Under the pieces are notes generated by a model. It worked only from the letters and a program-made list of their open reading frames with translations, was not told where the DNA came from and ran no database searches. From an uncultured Collinsella sp. (GTDB taxonomy: Bacteria; Actinomycetota; Coriobacteriia; Coriobacteriales; Coriobacteriaceae): a stretch of DNA of 64,000 nucleotides. A program made the position numbers and the translations under genes. The stretch covers positions 1 through 64,000 of the forward strand of contig CAAENA010000017.1 of assembly GCA_900757205.1 (NCBI GenBank). Direction: 5' to 3'. The first letter of the stretch is position 1, and each line of letters begins with the position of its first letter. Positions 26,796 through 36,023 of the stretch are shown piece after piece.

Positions 26796-27434
26796 GTGAT
26801 CTGGTTTACCAGCGATACTCACTTTGGACACGAGAACATGCTACGGCTTAGCGATAGGCCTTGGTCGACTGTTGCGCAGATGAACGACGCCATGGTCGCC
26901 AACATTAACAGCAAGGTTGCTGTGGACGACGAGCTCTACATTTTGGGTGACTTTAGCTTTAAGATGACGGTCAAAGAGGCCTACGAACTGCGCAAAAGCA
27001 TCGTATGCAAGCGCGTCCACCTGCTGCCCGGCAACCACGACAAAGACTGGACGCAGCCTGCGGTGGCGGATGCCTTTATCGTCGAGCCGTCCATTTGCGT
27101 GCTCAAGATCGACCGCCAAAAAATCGTGCTGAGCCACTATCCCATGGCTGACTGGCAGGGCATGTCGCACGGCAGCTGGCATTTGCACGGGCATATCCAC
27201 AGTTGCGGCGGCGCGTACAACAATTTCAACTGCAGGCAGGGACTGCTGCGCTATGACGTGGGTGTCGACGCCAACGGCTACGCCCCGGTGAGCCTGGGGG
27301 AGCTCAAGACGTGGTTTGCGCAGGTCGACGAGCCGACGTGTTGCGTTAAATGGCCGTGGTGGGTCAACGCCACGGGCGACGAGCAGGTCGAGCGCGATCT
27401 CGAAGCCTATAAGAGGGAAGTGATGATCCGATGA
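26796..27434 (+). CDS. Calcineurin-like metallophosphoesterase (2 of 3)
   Basis: This is a 212-residue phosphoesterase with SDTHFGH (6-12), LGDF, GNHD, LSHYP and HLHGHIHS. The wording differs from its two neighbours and fits the small bacterial phosphoesterase subgroup whose signature is SDTHFGH. GTG 26796 follows TAGGAGG. The stop codon overlaps the start of the third phosphoesterase by 4 bp (ATGA), so translation is coupled. Confidence 0.85.
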   Translation: MIWFTSDTHFGHENMLRLSDRPWSTVAQMNDAMVANINSKVAVDDELYILGDFSFKMTVKEAYELRKSIVCKRVHLLPGNHDKDWTQPAVADAFIVEPSICVLKIDRQKIVLSHYPMADWQGMSHGSWHLHGHIHSCGGAYNNFNCRQGLLRYDVGVDANGYAPVSLGELKTWFAQVDEPTCCVKWPWWVNATGDEQVERDLEAYKREVMIR

Positions 27435-28156
27435 CGGTCTATGTGACGGGTGATGTCCACGGTGGTCTCGACATGCAAAAGCTGCGCGACTGGGATCTTG
27501 GGGATAGCCTGACGAGCGACGACTATCTGATTGTCGCGGGCGACTTTGGCTTTCCGTGGGATTTCTCTGCCGAGGAATGCGCCGACATCGCCTGGCTGGA
27601 ATCGCGTCCCTATACCGTGCTGTTCGTCGACGGCAATCACGAGCGTTTCGATTACTGGGCGGAGCGCCCCATGGAGCTGTGGCACGGTGGGTTGACACAG
27701 TGCCTGTCGGATACCTCTCCCATACGGCGCCTGACGCGCGGCGAGGTTTTTGAGCTCGACGGCTCAACGGTCTTTACCATGGGCGGCGCCACGAGCGTGG
27801 ATAAGGAATACCGCATTCCCTATTCCAGCTGGTGGCCGCAGGAGCTGCCGGATGAGCGCAACTTTGAGGAGGCGCGGGCAAAGCTCGACAGCGTGGGCTG
27901 GAAGGTCGACTACGTAATCACCCACACCTGCTCTACGCGCATGCTTTCGCCCACGCTTTATCCGGCACCCGGCTGGAATTACCCCGCCGTTGATCGGCTT
28001 ACGGCATTTTTCGATGAGCTGGAAGACCGCTTGGACTACAAGCGCTGGTACTACGGGCATTTTCATCGGGATACCAACCCGGCCGAGCGTCACACCGTGC
28101 TCTACGACTGCATCGTTCGCCTGGGCGACGAACTCCAACCCTGGAATGTGGCGTAG
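27431..28156 (+). CDS. Calcineurin-like metallophosphoesterase (3 of 3)
   Basis: This is a 241-residue paralogue of the first phosphoesterase in this row, with GDVHGG, GDFGF, GNHE, a THTCS block and GHFHRD. The lower conservation after the second metal motif may alter substrate. It starts within the stop codon of the previous gene, with AGAGGGAAG upstream. Convergent gluQ follows after 15 bp, so this is the last gene of the row. Confidence 0.85.
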   Translation: MTVYVTGDVHGGLDMQKLRDWDLGDSLTSDDYLIVAGDFGFPWDFSAEECADIAWLESRPYTVLFVDGNHERFDYWAERPMELWHGGLTQCLSDTSPIRRLTRGEVFELDGSTVFTMGGATSVDKEYRIPYSSWWPQELPDERNFEEARAKLDSVGWKVDYVITHTCSTRMLSPTLYPAPGWNYPAVDRLTAFFDELEDRLDYKRWYYGHFHRDTNPAERHTVLYDCIVRLGDELQPWNVA

Positions 28157-28171
28157 GGGCGGGGCGGCTGG

Positions 28172-29182
28172 CTACTCGACCGTTACAGTGATGTTCTCCC
28201 GATGCGCGCGGATGACGTCCCAGCTAAAGTGCTCAACCAGCTGCTCGGCAGAGCGCGGTGTGGTGTCCGGCGCGATGCCCGTTTGCCCGGCGAGCCATCC
28301 CAACAGTGCCTCGGGTGTGCCAAAGCGGGTGCGGAGCTCGCCCAGGTCCAGATCGCGATCGCGCTTGGAAAGGCGGCGGCCGTCCGGCGACATGAGCAGC
28401 GGAATATGCGCGTAGTGCGGCGTGGGCAGTCCCAGCAGATGCTGCAGGTAGATCTGGCGGGGCGTGGACCCCAGCAGATCGCATCCGCGCACGACCTCGG
28501 TGACGCCCATGGCGGCGTCGTCGACCACCACGGCTAGCTGATAGGCAAACACGCCGTCGCTGCGGCGGACCAAAAAGTCGCCGCACTCGGTGGCGAGCGC
28601 CTCGCATTGGGCCCCGTACGTGCGGTCCACAAATTCGATCACGTCGTCTGCTAGGTCGTCGACGGTGGGCACGCACAGACGTGTGGCCGGGGCGCGCAGG
28701 GCGCTGCGGCGGGCCACCTCCTCGGCCGAAAGAGTTCGGCAGGCGCCACGGTAGATGGGCGTGCCGTCGCTCGCGTGCGGTGCGCTCGCGGCGTGGAGCT
28801 CGGCGCGCGTGCAAAAGCAGGGATAGGTGAGGCCGGCGTCTTGCAATTGGCGCAAGGCGGCTTCGTACAGATCCAGGCGATCGTGCTGGTAGTAGGGGCC
28901 TTCGTCCCAGTCGAGCCCCAGCCAGGTCAGATCGTCAATCAGTTGAGCGGCAAGTTCCGGGCGCTTGCAGCGATCGTCCAGGTCCTCGATGCGCAGCACG
29001 ATGCTGCCGCCCTGGCTGCGGGCCGAAAGCCACGAGCACAGGCAGCTGAACACGTTGCCCAGGTGCATGCGGCCCGAGGGCGACGGGGCGAAACGGCCCA
29101 CGACGGGCGCGGGGGCGGAGGCGGGTGGCGTCGTTGGCGCGTCCGCGGCGGGCGTTGCTATGTTGCGTGCGTTGATATCCAT
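28172..29182 (-). CDS. gluQ: Glutamyl-Q tRNA(Asp) synthetase
   Basis: This 336-residue protein is a shortened glutamyl-tRNA synthetase lacking the anticodon-binding domain. In the known family it attaches glutamate to queuosine in the tRNA-Asp anticodon. It shows FAPSPSGRMHLGN (HIGH motif), RIEDLD, a zinc-binding set CFC...Y...C typical of YadB, and LSKRDRDLDL (KMSKS motif). A GTG at 29206 is also open, but ATG 29182 is preferred because a TATACT -10 lies 7 nt upstream, which implies a leaderless start. Residues 10-25 form a Pro/Ala-rich N-terminal tail. The gene is convergent with the phosphoesterases. Confidence 0.9.
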   Translation of the reverse strand: MDINARNIATPAADAPTTPPASAPAPVVGRFAPSPSGRMHLGNVFSCLCSWLSARSQGGSIVLRIEDLDDRCKRPELAAQLIDDLTWLGLDWDEGPYYQHDRLDLYEAALRQLQDAGLTYPCFCTRAELHAASAPHASDGTPIYRGACRTLSAEEVARRSALRAPATRLCVPTVDDLADDVIEFVDRTYGAQCEALATECGDFLVRRSDGVFAYQLAVVVDDAAMGVTEVVRGCDLLGSTPRQIYLQHLLGLPTPHYAHIPLLMSPDGRRLSKRDRDLDLGELRTRFGTPEALLGWLAGQTGIAPDTTPRSAEQLVEHFSWDVIRAHRENITVTVE

Positions 29183-29189
29183 GCGGACG

Positions 29190-29195
29190 AGTATA
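29190..29195 (-). promoter_or_regulatory. -10 box of gluQ
   Basis: TATACT on the minus strand ends 7 nt before ATG 29182. No Shine-Dalgarno sequence is visible. The matching -35 is weak. Confidence 0.45.
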
Positions 29196-29317
29196 ACGCG
29201 GGGCACGATGGGGAGGCGTCACTGTGGCCCGCAAGTTGTCGAGGCCCCGCATTGCGTATGGCGGCCGCAGACTCGGTGCCTTGATTCCTGTCCATCAACT
29301 CGGCACCTTAGACGACA

Positions 29318-29353
29318 GAAACCCCAGCAGCTCTTCGCAACTGCCGGGGTTTC
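29318..29353. repeat. Hairpin in the gluQ-DUF2207 gap
   Basis: GAAACCCCAGCAG (29318-29330) pairs with CTGCCGGGGTTTC (29341-29353), with one mismatch. No T-run follows. The 507-bp gap (29183-29689) also carries the repeat at 29523 and otherwise shows no ORF. Confidence 0.5.
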
Positions 29354-29522
29354 CGCGGAAAAGGGGGACATGATCCTCGAGTGAACGGCAAAGGGGCAAA
29401 CCGTTTCGCTCAACTGCTTTATGCCCCTCGGTTGGCGGCTCAATCAGCGCGGGCCGCGCCCACACAAAGCCGCTACACCTGTGATGGAGCTATGAAGTGG
29501 TATCTATTGCCGGAGCGGGCTA

Positions 29523-29575
29523 TGCCAAGGAGTGTCCCAGATTGCCGGCAGATAAGGAACGTCCCCAGGTGCCGG
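29523..29575 (+). repeat. Dispersed intergenic repeat, copy A
   Basis: TGCCAAGGAGTGTCCC, then TTGCCGGCA, then AAGGAACGTCCC and TGCCGG match the element at 31771-31821 in order and spacing. The two copies flank the DUF2207 gene. Confidence 0.7.
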
Positions 29576-29689
29576 CGGCGGGCGTGACTTTTGTCCCGTT
29601 TTGACGCTCCGCTGACCTAGATGTTCGTCACATGAACTCGCAAACGTGGGACAATGACGCTACTGGTACCACAGACAAAGGATGTGCCT

Positions 29690-31636
29690 ATGAACGCCCC
29701 CGTTGCCCAGCCCTGTCGGCAGCGCCACCTGTTTGCGCGATTCGCTTCCGTCTGCGCACTCGTCGCGCTTGCGTTGCTGCTGCTGCCTGCCGCCGCGCAC
29801 GCCGACGGCTACTCCATGAGCCAAACCTACATCGGCGCCACGGTTGAGGCCGATGGCTCGCTGACCGTTGTCGAGGGACGCCAGTTCGATTTCGACGACG
29901 ACATCAACGGCGTGTATTGGGAGATCAATACGGGCTCCAACCAGCAGGGTGGCTCGGTAAACGTCGATGTGTTGAGCGTCGAGGAAAACGACACCGCGTT
30001 TAACAAGGTCGACTATGCAAACAAGGGCGACAGCGGTGTCTATACGGTTGAGCAGTCCGACGGCAGCGTAAGGATCAAGGTTTTCAGCCCCCACGAGAGC
30101 GGCGACAGCGCGACCTATTACGTGAGCTATGCCATGACCGGCGCGGTCATGAACTGGGCCGATACCGCCGAGCTCTACTGGAAGTTTGTGGGTGACGGCT
30201 GGTCGGCGGATTCCGATGACGTCGAGATGGAAGTGTACTTCGCAAATGCCGCTGCCGGGACGGCGGCCGTCAAGGGCGATAACTTCCGCGCATGGGGCCA
30301 CGGTCCGCTGACGGGCGAAGTGTCGCTCGATGCGGACGAGCCCATGGTCACCTATACCATTCCCTGCGTGCATGAGGGCGAATTCGCCGAGGCACGCATC
30401 GCCTTCCCCAGCGACTGGGTGCCGCAGCTTGCCGTCTCGGGCGAAAAGCGCATGTCGACGATTCTGAGCGAAGAGAAGGAATGGGCCGACGAGGCCAACG
30501 CTCGCCGTGAGCACGCGCGTGCGGTTGCCGGCGCGATTGCCGTGGTGTGTGTTGTCGTGGCGGTTGCCTATACCGGTGTGATCGTGATGCTTAAGCTGCG
30601 CAGGCCCAAGCCCAAGCCGCTCTTCCAGGACGAGTACTTCCGCGATGTGCCCTCGGCCGACCATCCCGCGGTGCTTGCAGCTCTCATGAGCTGGAACGAC
30701 GTGCCCGATCAGGCATATATCGCCACGCTTATGAAGCTGACCGACGATCGCGTGATCAAGCTGGAAGAAGCGACCGAGGCCAAGAAGAAGGGCCTGCTCC
30801 GTCGCGAAAAAGAGGAGCAGACGTATCGCATCACGGTGACCGACGAGGCCTGGAAGGCTGCCAAGAAGGACGGCATCGATCGCGATGTGCTCAAGGTCTT
30901 CTTCGCCGGCGTTAAGCCCGATAAGGACGGAGTCCGTTCGCGCACGTTTAGCGAGCTGGAGGAGTACGCTAGCGAGCGCACCACATCTGTTGGCGACAAG
31001 CTCGAGGACTATCAGAGCACGGTTAAGGGCAAGCTGGAGGCGCGCGAGTTTATCGCATCGGATGGCACCATCGCCCTGGTTGCCGGCTTGGTTCTCGGCA
31101 CCATTATTGTCTGTGGCATTTTGGGCTCTCTGTTCTATGCCGACTTTGCGGATGCCAATGTCGGTGCCGCTATGATCTCGATCCCCGTCACGATCGTGGG
31201 CTTTGTCCTGAGCTGCACCTTCCGCCGTTACACGCCGGAGGGCGCCGAGGTGGCGGCTCGCTGCAAGGCGCTCAAGCATTGGCTCGAGGACTTTACGCGC
31301 CTGAAGGAGGCTATCCCCAGCGACCTGATCTTGTGGAACAAACTGCTGGTGATGGGCGTTGCCCTGGGCGTTTCGAAAGAAGTGCTGCGACAGCTGGCCG
31401 AGGCCGTGCCTGCGGATCTGCGCAACAGCGACGATTTCTACGACAACTACCCCTGCTACTGGTGGTATTACCATCACTACGGCAACGAGTCTCCGCTCGA
31501 TTCGTTCAACGATGTGTATCACGAGACCATCCGCGAGCTGGCTTCGAGTTCCGATAGCTCGAGCGGCGGCAGCGGCGGCGGCTTTTCCGGTGGCGGCGGT
31601 GGCGGCGTCGGCGGAGGCGGCGGCGGAACGTTCTAA
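29690..31636 (+). CDS. DUF2207-family membrane protein
   Basis: This is a 648-residue protein. The signal peptide (about 1-40, SVCALVALALLLLPAAAHA) is followed by a beta-rich extracellular domain with SMSQTYIGATVEADGSLTV, the usual start of DUF2207. A membrane helix follows near 285-305, a cytoplasmic part next, then two more helices near 465-515. The tail ends in repeated Gly/Ser (GGGFSGGGGGGVGGGGGGTF), a hallmark of this family. Function is unknown; the family is thought to act in the cell envelope. ATG 29690 follows AAAGGA. A strong terminator follows, and a pair of matching repeats flanks the gene. Confidence 0.85.
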   Translation: MNAPVAQPCRQRHLFARFASVCALVALALLLLPAAAHADGYSMSQTYIGATVEADGSLTVVEGRQFDFDDDINGVYWEINTGSNQQGGSVNVDVLSVEENDTAFNKVDYANKGDSGVYTVEQSDGSVRIKVFSPHESGDSATYYVSYAMTGAVMNWADTAELYWKFVGDGWSADSDDVEMEVYFANAAAGTAAVKGDNFRAWGHGPLTGEVSLDADEPMVTYTIPCVHEGEFAEARIAFPSDWVPQLAVSGEKRMSTILSEEKEWADEANARREHARAVAGAIAVVCVVVAVAYTGVIVMLKLRRPKPKPLFQDEYFRDVPSADHPAVLAALMSWNDVPDQAYIATLMKLTDDRVIKLEEATEAKKKGLLRREKEEQTYRITVTDEAWKAAKKDGIDRDVLKVFFAGVKPDKDGVRSRTFSELEEYASERTTSVGDKLEDYQSTVKGKLEAREFIASDGTIALVAGLVLGTIIVCGILGSLFYADFADANVGAAMISIPVTIVGFVLSCTFRRYTPEGAEVAARCKALKHWLEDFTRLKEAIPSDLILWNKLLVMGVALGVSKEVLRQLAEAVPADLRNSDDFYDNYPCYWWYYHHYGNESPLDSFNDVYHETIRELASSSDSSSGGSGGGFSGGGGGGVGGGGGGTF

Positions 31637-31650
31637 CGGTCGTAAATTAT

Positions 31651-31698
31651 GGGATGGGCTTTTCTCGACAGCCGTCGGGGAAAGCCCATCCCCTTTTT
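31651..31698 (+). terminator. Terminator of the DUF2207 gene
   Basis: GGGATGGGCTTT (31651-31662) pairs perfectly with AAAGCCCATCCC (31681-31692). CTTTTT follows. Confidence 0.9.
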
Positions 31699-31730
31699 AC
31701 GCGCTACCTACGAAGACTGTCCCCAGCAAC

Positions 31731-31821
31731 TAGTCATTTAAGAACGTTCCCAACGACTAGGTGCGGTTGCTGCCAAGGAGTGTCCCGGGGTGCCGGCACA
31801 AAAGGAACGTCCCTAGCTGCC
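31731..31821 (+). repeat. Dispersed intergenic repeats, copy B with a second arm element
   Basis: 31771-31821 repeats the element at 29523 (TGCCAAGGAGTGTCCC, GTGCCGGCAC, AAGGAACGTCCC). Next to it, 31731-31763 (TAGTCATTTAAG ... CCAACGACTAGGTG) is, inverted, close to the arm at 48301. The two repeat types are adjacent here, linking them into one family. Confidence 0.7.
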
Positions 31822-31825
31822 AGGT

Positions 31826-32467
31826 TTAGGCTGTTAGATCGAGTTCGTAGAGGAAGCTTTCGCGCGGCATGTCGTGGCGGCGCTCTTCGCGGTTGGCGCG
31901 GTGCGTGGCCGTGCGCTTAAAGCCGTGCAGCTCGTAGAACTTCCATGAGCAGTTGGAGTCGGTGTACAGGTGCGCTCTTGTCGCCCCGCGCGAGGACAGG
32001 TGCGAGACCGCGGCGTCGAGCAAGACCGAGCCAACGCCCAGGCCATGGACATCGCGATCCACGGCAAGCAGCGTGACCTCGTTGTCGTGTGGCAGGGGGC
32101 TGCTTTCGAGCAGACGGTTGTTGGTGCGGATGGTTGCGCGCACAAACGAGAGATACTCGGCGCAGGCATCGGGCTCCAGCTCACGCATCTGCGATAGCAG
32201 CGCGCGCTCGGTATCCATCCAATGTTCATTGACGGTGGCGCCGGAGCTTTGCCCCGCACGCGCGAGCGCAATGCCGCGCGCCTGGCCGTCGATGACGGCA
32301 ACCTGCGAAAACGTCGACGACGAAAGGCAGTAGGCAAGGTCGCACGCGGCCTCAAGGCGGTTGTACTCATCGTTATCCGAATTGTTATGCCAAAGCTGCT
32401 GCAGAATCAGCGCGATGGTGTCGAAGTCTTCGGTATCAAACGGTCGGTAGAGAACCCGCGAGACCAT
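31826..32467 (-). CDS. GNAT-family N-acetyltransferase
   Basis: This is a 213-residue acetyltransferase. The acetyl-CoA site is in VTLLAVDRDVHGLGVGSVLL (R/Q-X2-G-X-G/A pattern), followed by AVSHLSSRGATRAHLYTDSN and FYELHGFKRTATH, the usual C-terminal strands of GNAT enzymes. The acceptor substrate is unknown. ATG 32467 follows GAAAGAGGCACC. It is divergent from purH. Confidence 0.82.
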   Translation of the reverse strand: MVSRVLYRPFDTEDFDTIALILQQLWHNNSDNDEYNRLEAACDLAYCLSSSTFSQVAVIDGQARGIALARAGQSSGATVNEHWMDTERALLSQMRELEPDACAEYLSFVRATIRTNNRLLESSPLPHDNEVTLLAVDRDVHGLGVGSVLLDAAVSHLSSRGATRAHLYTDSNCSWKFYELHGFKRTATHRANREERRHDMPRESFLYELDLTA

Positions 32468-32744
32468 GGTGCCTCTTTCTTTTGCGGATGCATATCGAGC
32501 ACAGTTCTACCACGCCATTGGCATCGAATTATGGTGCCCCTGTGTTCCATGAACTCACCGCGCCCGGTGCCGCGCCCATGCCCTCCGCTCGCAAGCTTTT
32601 TCTGCACAGCCGTGCGTTGCGGGATGCAACGTCGCGCTCGATGCGCTACATTGAATCAGTATTTTCAATGCCGCTGCGCGAGCGCTGCAGATCGACGTAT
32701 CACCGACTCACAGAGCACGGCGGCGTACCAGACAGGAGGACTGC
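32468..32744. promoter_or_regulatory. Divergent control region GNAT-purH
   Basis: These 277 bp hold no ORF. A palindrome CATTGAA (32649-32655) and TTCAATG (32664-32670) with an 8-nt spacer lies about 75 bp before purH and could be an operator. No guanine (PurR) riboswitch was recognised. A GGAGGAC-like ribosome site precedes purH. Confidence 0.4.
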
Positions 32745-34352
32745 ATGGGATCTGATGTGAAGATCGCACGCGCGTTGATCTCGGTTACCGATAAGACGGG
32801 CGTCGTCGATTTCGCACGGACGCTGGTCGATGACTTTGGCGTCGAGATCATCTCTACGGGCGGCACGGCTCGTGCCATTGAGGACGCGGGCGTTCCCGTA
32901 ACCCCCATCGAGGAGTTCACGGGCTATCCCGAGATGATGGACGGCCGCGTTAAGACCCTGCACCCCAAGGTTCATGGCGCGCTGCTGGCCCGCCGCGATT
33001 CCGAGCAGCACATGCAGGAGGCCGCTCAGCACGGCATTAAGCTGATCGACCTGGTCGTCGTCAACCTGTATGAGTTCGAGAAGACCGTCGCTAACCCCGA
33101 GGTCACCTTTGCGGACGCCATCGAGCACATCGACATCGGTGGCCCCTCCATGCTGCGCTCTGCCGCCAAGAACGCCGCGAGTGTTACCGTCATCTCCGAT
33201 CCGGCCGACTACGACGCCGTCCTGGCCGAGATGCGCGAGACCGGCGGTTGCACCACGCTTTCCACCCGTCGTCGTCTGCAGGTGAAGGTCTACCAGACCA
33301 CCGCCGCCTACGACACGGCTATCTCCCGTTGGCTTGCCGCCCAGGCAAGTGACGTGGCGGATACCTCTGCCAAGCTCGAGATTTCGCTGGAGAAGGTCGA
33401 CGACCTGCGCTATGGCGAGAATCCTCAGCAGAAGGCTACGGTCTACCGCTTTGCCGAGGGTTGCGAGAACACCGCGAGCTCGCAGTTTCCGCTCGTGGGC
33501 TCCGAGCAGATCCAGGGCAAGCCGCTCAGCTACAACAACTATCTGGATGCCGATGCCGCTTGGAACCTGGTCCGCGAGTTCGACGAGCCTGCCTGCGTGA
33601 TCCTCAAGCACCAGAACCCCTGCGGCTCCGCCGTTGCCGAGGACATTACGTCCGCTTACGACCGCGCTTTCGCCTGCGATCCCAAGAGCGCCTTCGGCGG
33701 CATCATCGCCTGCAACCGCGAGGTTCCCTATGAGCTGGTCGAGCACTTTGCCGATCAGAACAAGCAGTTCGTCGAGGTCATCATCGCCCCGAGCTACACT
33801 GCCGAGGCGCTCGAGCGCATGGCCAAGCGCCCCAACCTGCGCGTGCTGGCTACCGGCGGCGTGGACCACGGCGCCCAGGTGGAGCTGCGCTCTATCGACG
33901 GCGGCATGCTGGTGCAGGAGGTCGACCACGTGACCGAGGACCCCGCGACCTTTACGTTCCCCACCGACCGCAAGCCCACCGACGCCGAGATGGCCGAGCT
34001 CGAGTTTGCCTGGAAGGTCTGCAAGGGCGTTAAGTCCAACGCCATCCTGGTCTCCAAGGGCAAGGCCGGCATTGGCATGGGCCCGGGTCAGCCTAACCGC
34101 GTTGACTCTGCGCTACTTGCTTGCGAGCGTGCCGAGGACTTCTGCGAGCGCGAGGGCGTGGAGAAGGGCGGCTTTGCCTGTGCAAGCGACGCGTTCTTCC
34201 CGTTCCGCGACAACGTCGACGTGCTTGCCGCGCATGGCGTGACCTGCATCATCCAGCCCGGCGGCTCCAAGCGTGACGACGAGAGCATCGAGGCGTGCAA
34301 CGAGCACGGCATCGCGATGGTCTTCACCGGCGCCAGGCATTTCCGTCACTAA
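32745..34352 (+). CDS. purH: Bifunctional AICAR formyltransferase / IMP cyclohydrolase
   Basis: This 535-residue enzyme catalyses the last two steps of IMP synthesis. The N-terminal cyclohydrolase part has [28 protein letters not shown] and [19 protein letters not shown]. The formyltransferase part has [16 protein letters not shown] and [16 protein letters not shown], and the C-terminal [14 protein letters not shown] and [11 protein letters not shown] complete it. Length is normal. It stands as a single gene with a strong terminator; no other pur genes are in the window. Confidence 0.97.
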   Translation: MGSDVKIARALISVTDKTGVVDFARTLVDDFGVEIISTGGTARAIEDAGVPVTPIEEFTGYPEMMDGRVKTLHPKVHGALLARRDSEQHMQEAAQHGIKLIDLVVVNLYEFEKTVANPEVTFADAIEHIDIGGPSMLRSAAKNAASVTVISDPADYDAVLAEMRETGGCTTLSTRRRLQVKVYQTTAAYDTAISRWLAAQASDVADTSAKLEISLEKVDDLRYGENPQQKATVYRFAEGCENTASSQFPLVGSEQIQGKPLSYNNYLDADAAWNLVREFDEPACVILKHQNPCGSAVAEDITSAYDRAFACDPKSAFGGIIACNREVPYELVEHFADQNKQFVEVIIAPSYTAEALERMAKRPNLRVLATGGVDHGAQVELRSIDGGMLVQEVDHVTEDPATFTFPTDRKPTDAEMAELEFAWKVCKGVKSNAILVSKGKAGIGMGPGQPNRVDSALLACERAEDFCEREGVEKGGFACASDAFFPFRDNVDVLAAHGVTCIIQPGGSKRDDESIEACNEHGIAMVFTGARHFRH

Positions 34353-34381
34353 GTTCGGCCCTGGGACAAAATAATCTCTGC

Positions 34382-34417
34382 AAAAGACGGTCGCTCCGTT
34401 TGGAGGGCCGTCTTTTT
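34382..34417 (+). terminator. Terminator of purH
   Basis: AAAAGACGG (34382-34390) pairs with CCGTCTTTTT (34408-34417), which includes the T-run. It lies just before the next gene's promoter. Confidence 0.88.
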
Positions 34418-34433
34418 GGTATAAGAGGACGGA

Positions 34434-35165
34434 ATGACTAACACGAAAGGTATGACCATGCCCCAGATTGATGATGCCGAGCTGTTTGGCAATGCCGAGG
34501 ATCAGCGTGCGTACGAGGACTTTTGCGCCAATCAGGAGGCGGTCGAGAAGTTTACGCTCGACAAGCCCGCGCTTGTCTGCCGTTGGCGCATGTCCAACAA
34601 AAAGGTACCCATGCTCAACCGCCACATTCGCGCACTGTCCGAGCGCTTGGTGCAGGGCGAGCCGCTTACCCATAACATGCTCAGCTGGGCCAAGCAGCAC
34701 GTTGAGTGGTCGCTTGCCGAGGGCGATTACACCGCACGCGACGGCGTGCTCATGCTGGTGATCGACGTCAACGGCAACGCCGCCATGACGGTGGGGGAGT
34801 ACGAGCCGCTAACCGATACGTCGGCCAAGGCGCTACGCGCCCGCTCCGCCGAGGCCCGCTCCGAGGCCGACGAAACCGGCGTGGCGCCCGAGCTGCTCGC
34901 CGCCGTCGATAACGGCGAGCTTGCCTTTGTGGCGCCAGCGGACGAGTGCCTGTGCGGCACGGCGACGCTCATCGAGCAGCTGGCCCAGACCAAGGGCATC
35001 CCGGTCACGCGCGTAGACATCCCCGCTCAGCTCAAGGGCGCGCTGTTCCTGGTGAGCGACGAGCACGGCGTGGTCCCTGCCGACGATACCGATGCCGCCG
35101 CGACGGACGCCGCGACGGTCGCCTTCTTCGCCGAAGGCTACGAAAAGCTCCGCGCCCGTCGCTAA
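34434..35165 (+). CDS. Conserved-looking hypothetical protein
   Basis: This is a 243-residue soluble protein. I recognise no family. It is rich in acidic and Ala residues, with short conserved-looking blocks (RWRMSNKKVPMLNRHIRAL, YTARDGVLMLVIDVNGNAAM, ADECLCGTATLIEQLAQTKG). No signal peptide or membrane segment is seen. ATG 34434 follows AAGAGGAC; a second ATG at 34452 is possible. It is flanked by the purH terminator and a 177-bp gap containing a weak CGGGGA/TCCCCG hairpin (35181-35208). Confidence 0.6.
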   Translation: MTNTKGMTMPQIDDAELFGNAEDQRAYEDFCANQEAVEKFTLDKPALVCRWRMSNKKVPMLNRHIRALSERLVQGEPLTHNMLSWAKQHVEWSLAEGDYTARDGVLMLVIDVNGNAAMTVGEYEPLTDTSAKALRARSAEARSEADETGVAPELLAAVDNGELAFVAPADECLCGTATLIEQLAQTKGIPVTRVDIPAQLKGALFLVSDEHGVVPADDTDAAATDAATVAFFAEGYEKLRARR

Positions 35166-35342
35166 ATGATTGTTCTGAGACGGGGATTAAAAATCATTTT
35201 GGTCCCCGCCATCGCTGCGAGTGCGAGGCGGACAAAACGCCCCCGCTCGCGAACAGTTCTGTCACCTTGGCGACGTGCGTGGCACGTACCTGCGGCTCCG
35301 CGGTCATAATGGGGCAAGACAACCAAGAGGGGAGCGGAATCC

Positions 35343-36014
35343 ATGGCGCTGATCTATATCGTTGAGGACGACGAACCCATTCGTCGCGAGCTTGCCGACA
35401 TCCTTGCCCGTGCCGGTTTTGAGGTCGAGGCCTGCGAATCGTTCGAGCATGTTTCGCGCGATATTCTCGCCGCCGCGCCCGACTTGGTGCTGCTCGACCT
35501 GACGCTTCCCGTCAAGGACGGCCAGCATATCTGCCATGAGGTTCGCCGCGAATCCGAGGTTCCCATCATCGTCCTCACGTCGCGTACGACCGAGATCGAC
35601 GAGGTCATGGCCATGACGCTCGGCGCGGACGACTTTGTTCCCAAGCCCTACAGCGCCCGTGTGCTCGTGGCGCGCATCAACGCACTACTGCGTCGCACCG
35701 CGGCGGCGGGCGAGCGCAGCACGCTCGTCCACAAGGGACTGGAGCTCGACCTCGCACGCTCCATGGTCACCAACACGCAAACGGGCACCAGCACCGAGCT
35801 CACCAAAAACGAGCTGCGTATCCTCTCGCTGCTTCTGAGCCGCGCGGGCAAGATCGTTTCGCGCTCGGCCATCATGCAGGACCTGTGGGACTCCGACGCC
35901 TTTGTGGACGACAATACGCTCACCGTCAACATCAACCGCCTGCGCACCACGCTCGAAAAAATCGGCATCAAGGGGTATTTGACCACGCATCGCGGCCAAG
36001 GCTATTCGATCTAG
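35343..36014 (+). CDS. OmpR-family response regulator
   Basis: This 223-residue DNA-binding regulator is paired with the kinase 9 bp downstream. The receiver domain (1-118) has acidic EDDEP, the phosphoacceptor Asp in LVLLDLTLPVKDG, Thr/Ser in LTSRT and Lys in PKPY. The winged-helix domain (about 130-220) has STELTKNELRILSLLLSRAG and DNTLTVNINRLRTTLEKIG. The short spacing to a kinase with little extracellular sensing region resembles BceRS/GraRS-type antibiotic-sensing systems, but no BceAB-type ABC transporter is nearby. Confidence 0.92.
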   Translation: MALIYIVEDDEPIRRELADILARAGFEVEACESFEHVSRDILAAAPDLVLLDLTLPVKDGQHICHEVRRESEVPIIVLTSRTTEIDEVMAMTLGADDFVPKPYSARVLVARINALLRRTAAAGERSTLVHKGLELDLARSMVTNTQTGTSTELTKNELRILSLLLSRAGKIVSRSAIMQDLWDSDAFVDDNTLTVNINRLRTTLEKIGIKGYLTTHRGQGYSI

Positions 36015-36023
36015 GGGACGGCT

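Noticed and set aside
29660..31522. 620-residue minus-strand ORF across the DUF2207 gene
   Set aside because: The plus-strand protein has a signal peptide, membrane helices and the family's Gly-rich tail; the minus frame has none of these.
32700..33929. 409-residue minus-strand ORF across purH
   Set aside because: Antisense of a conserved enzyme gene with the usual high-GC open frame.
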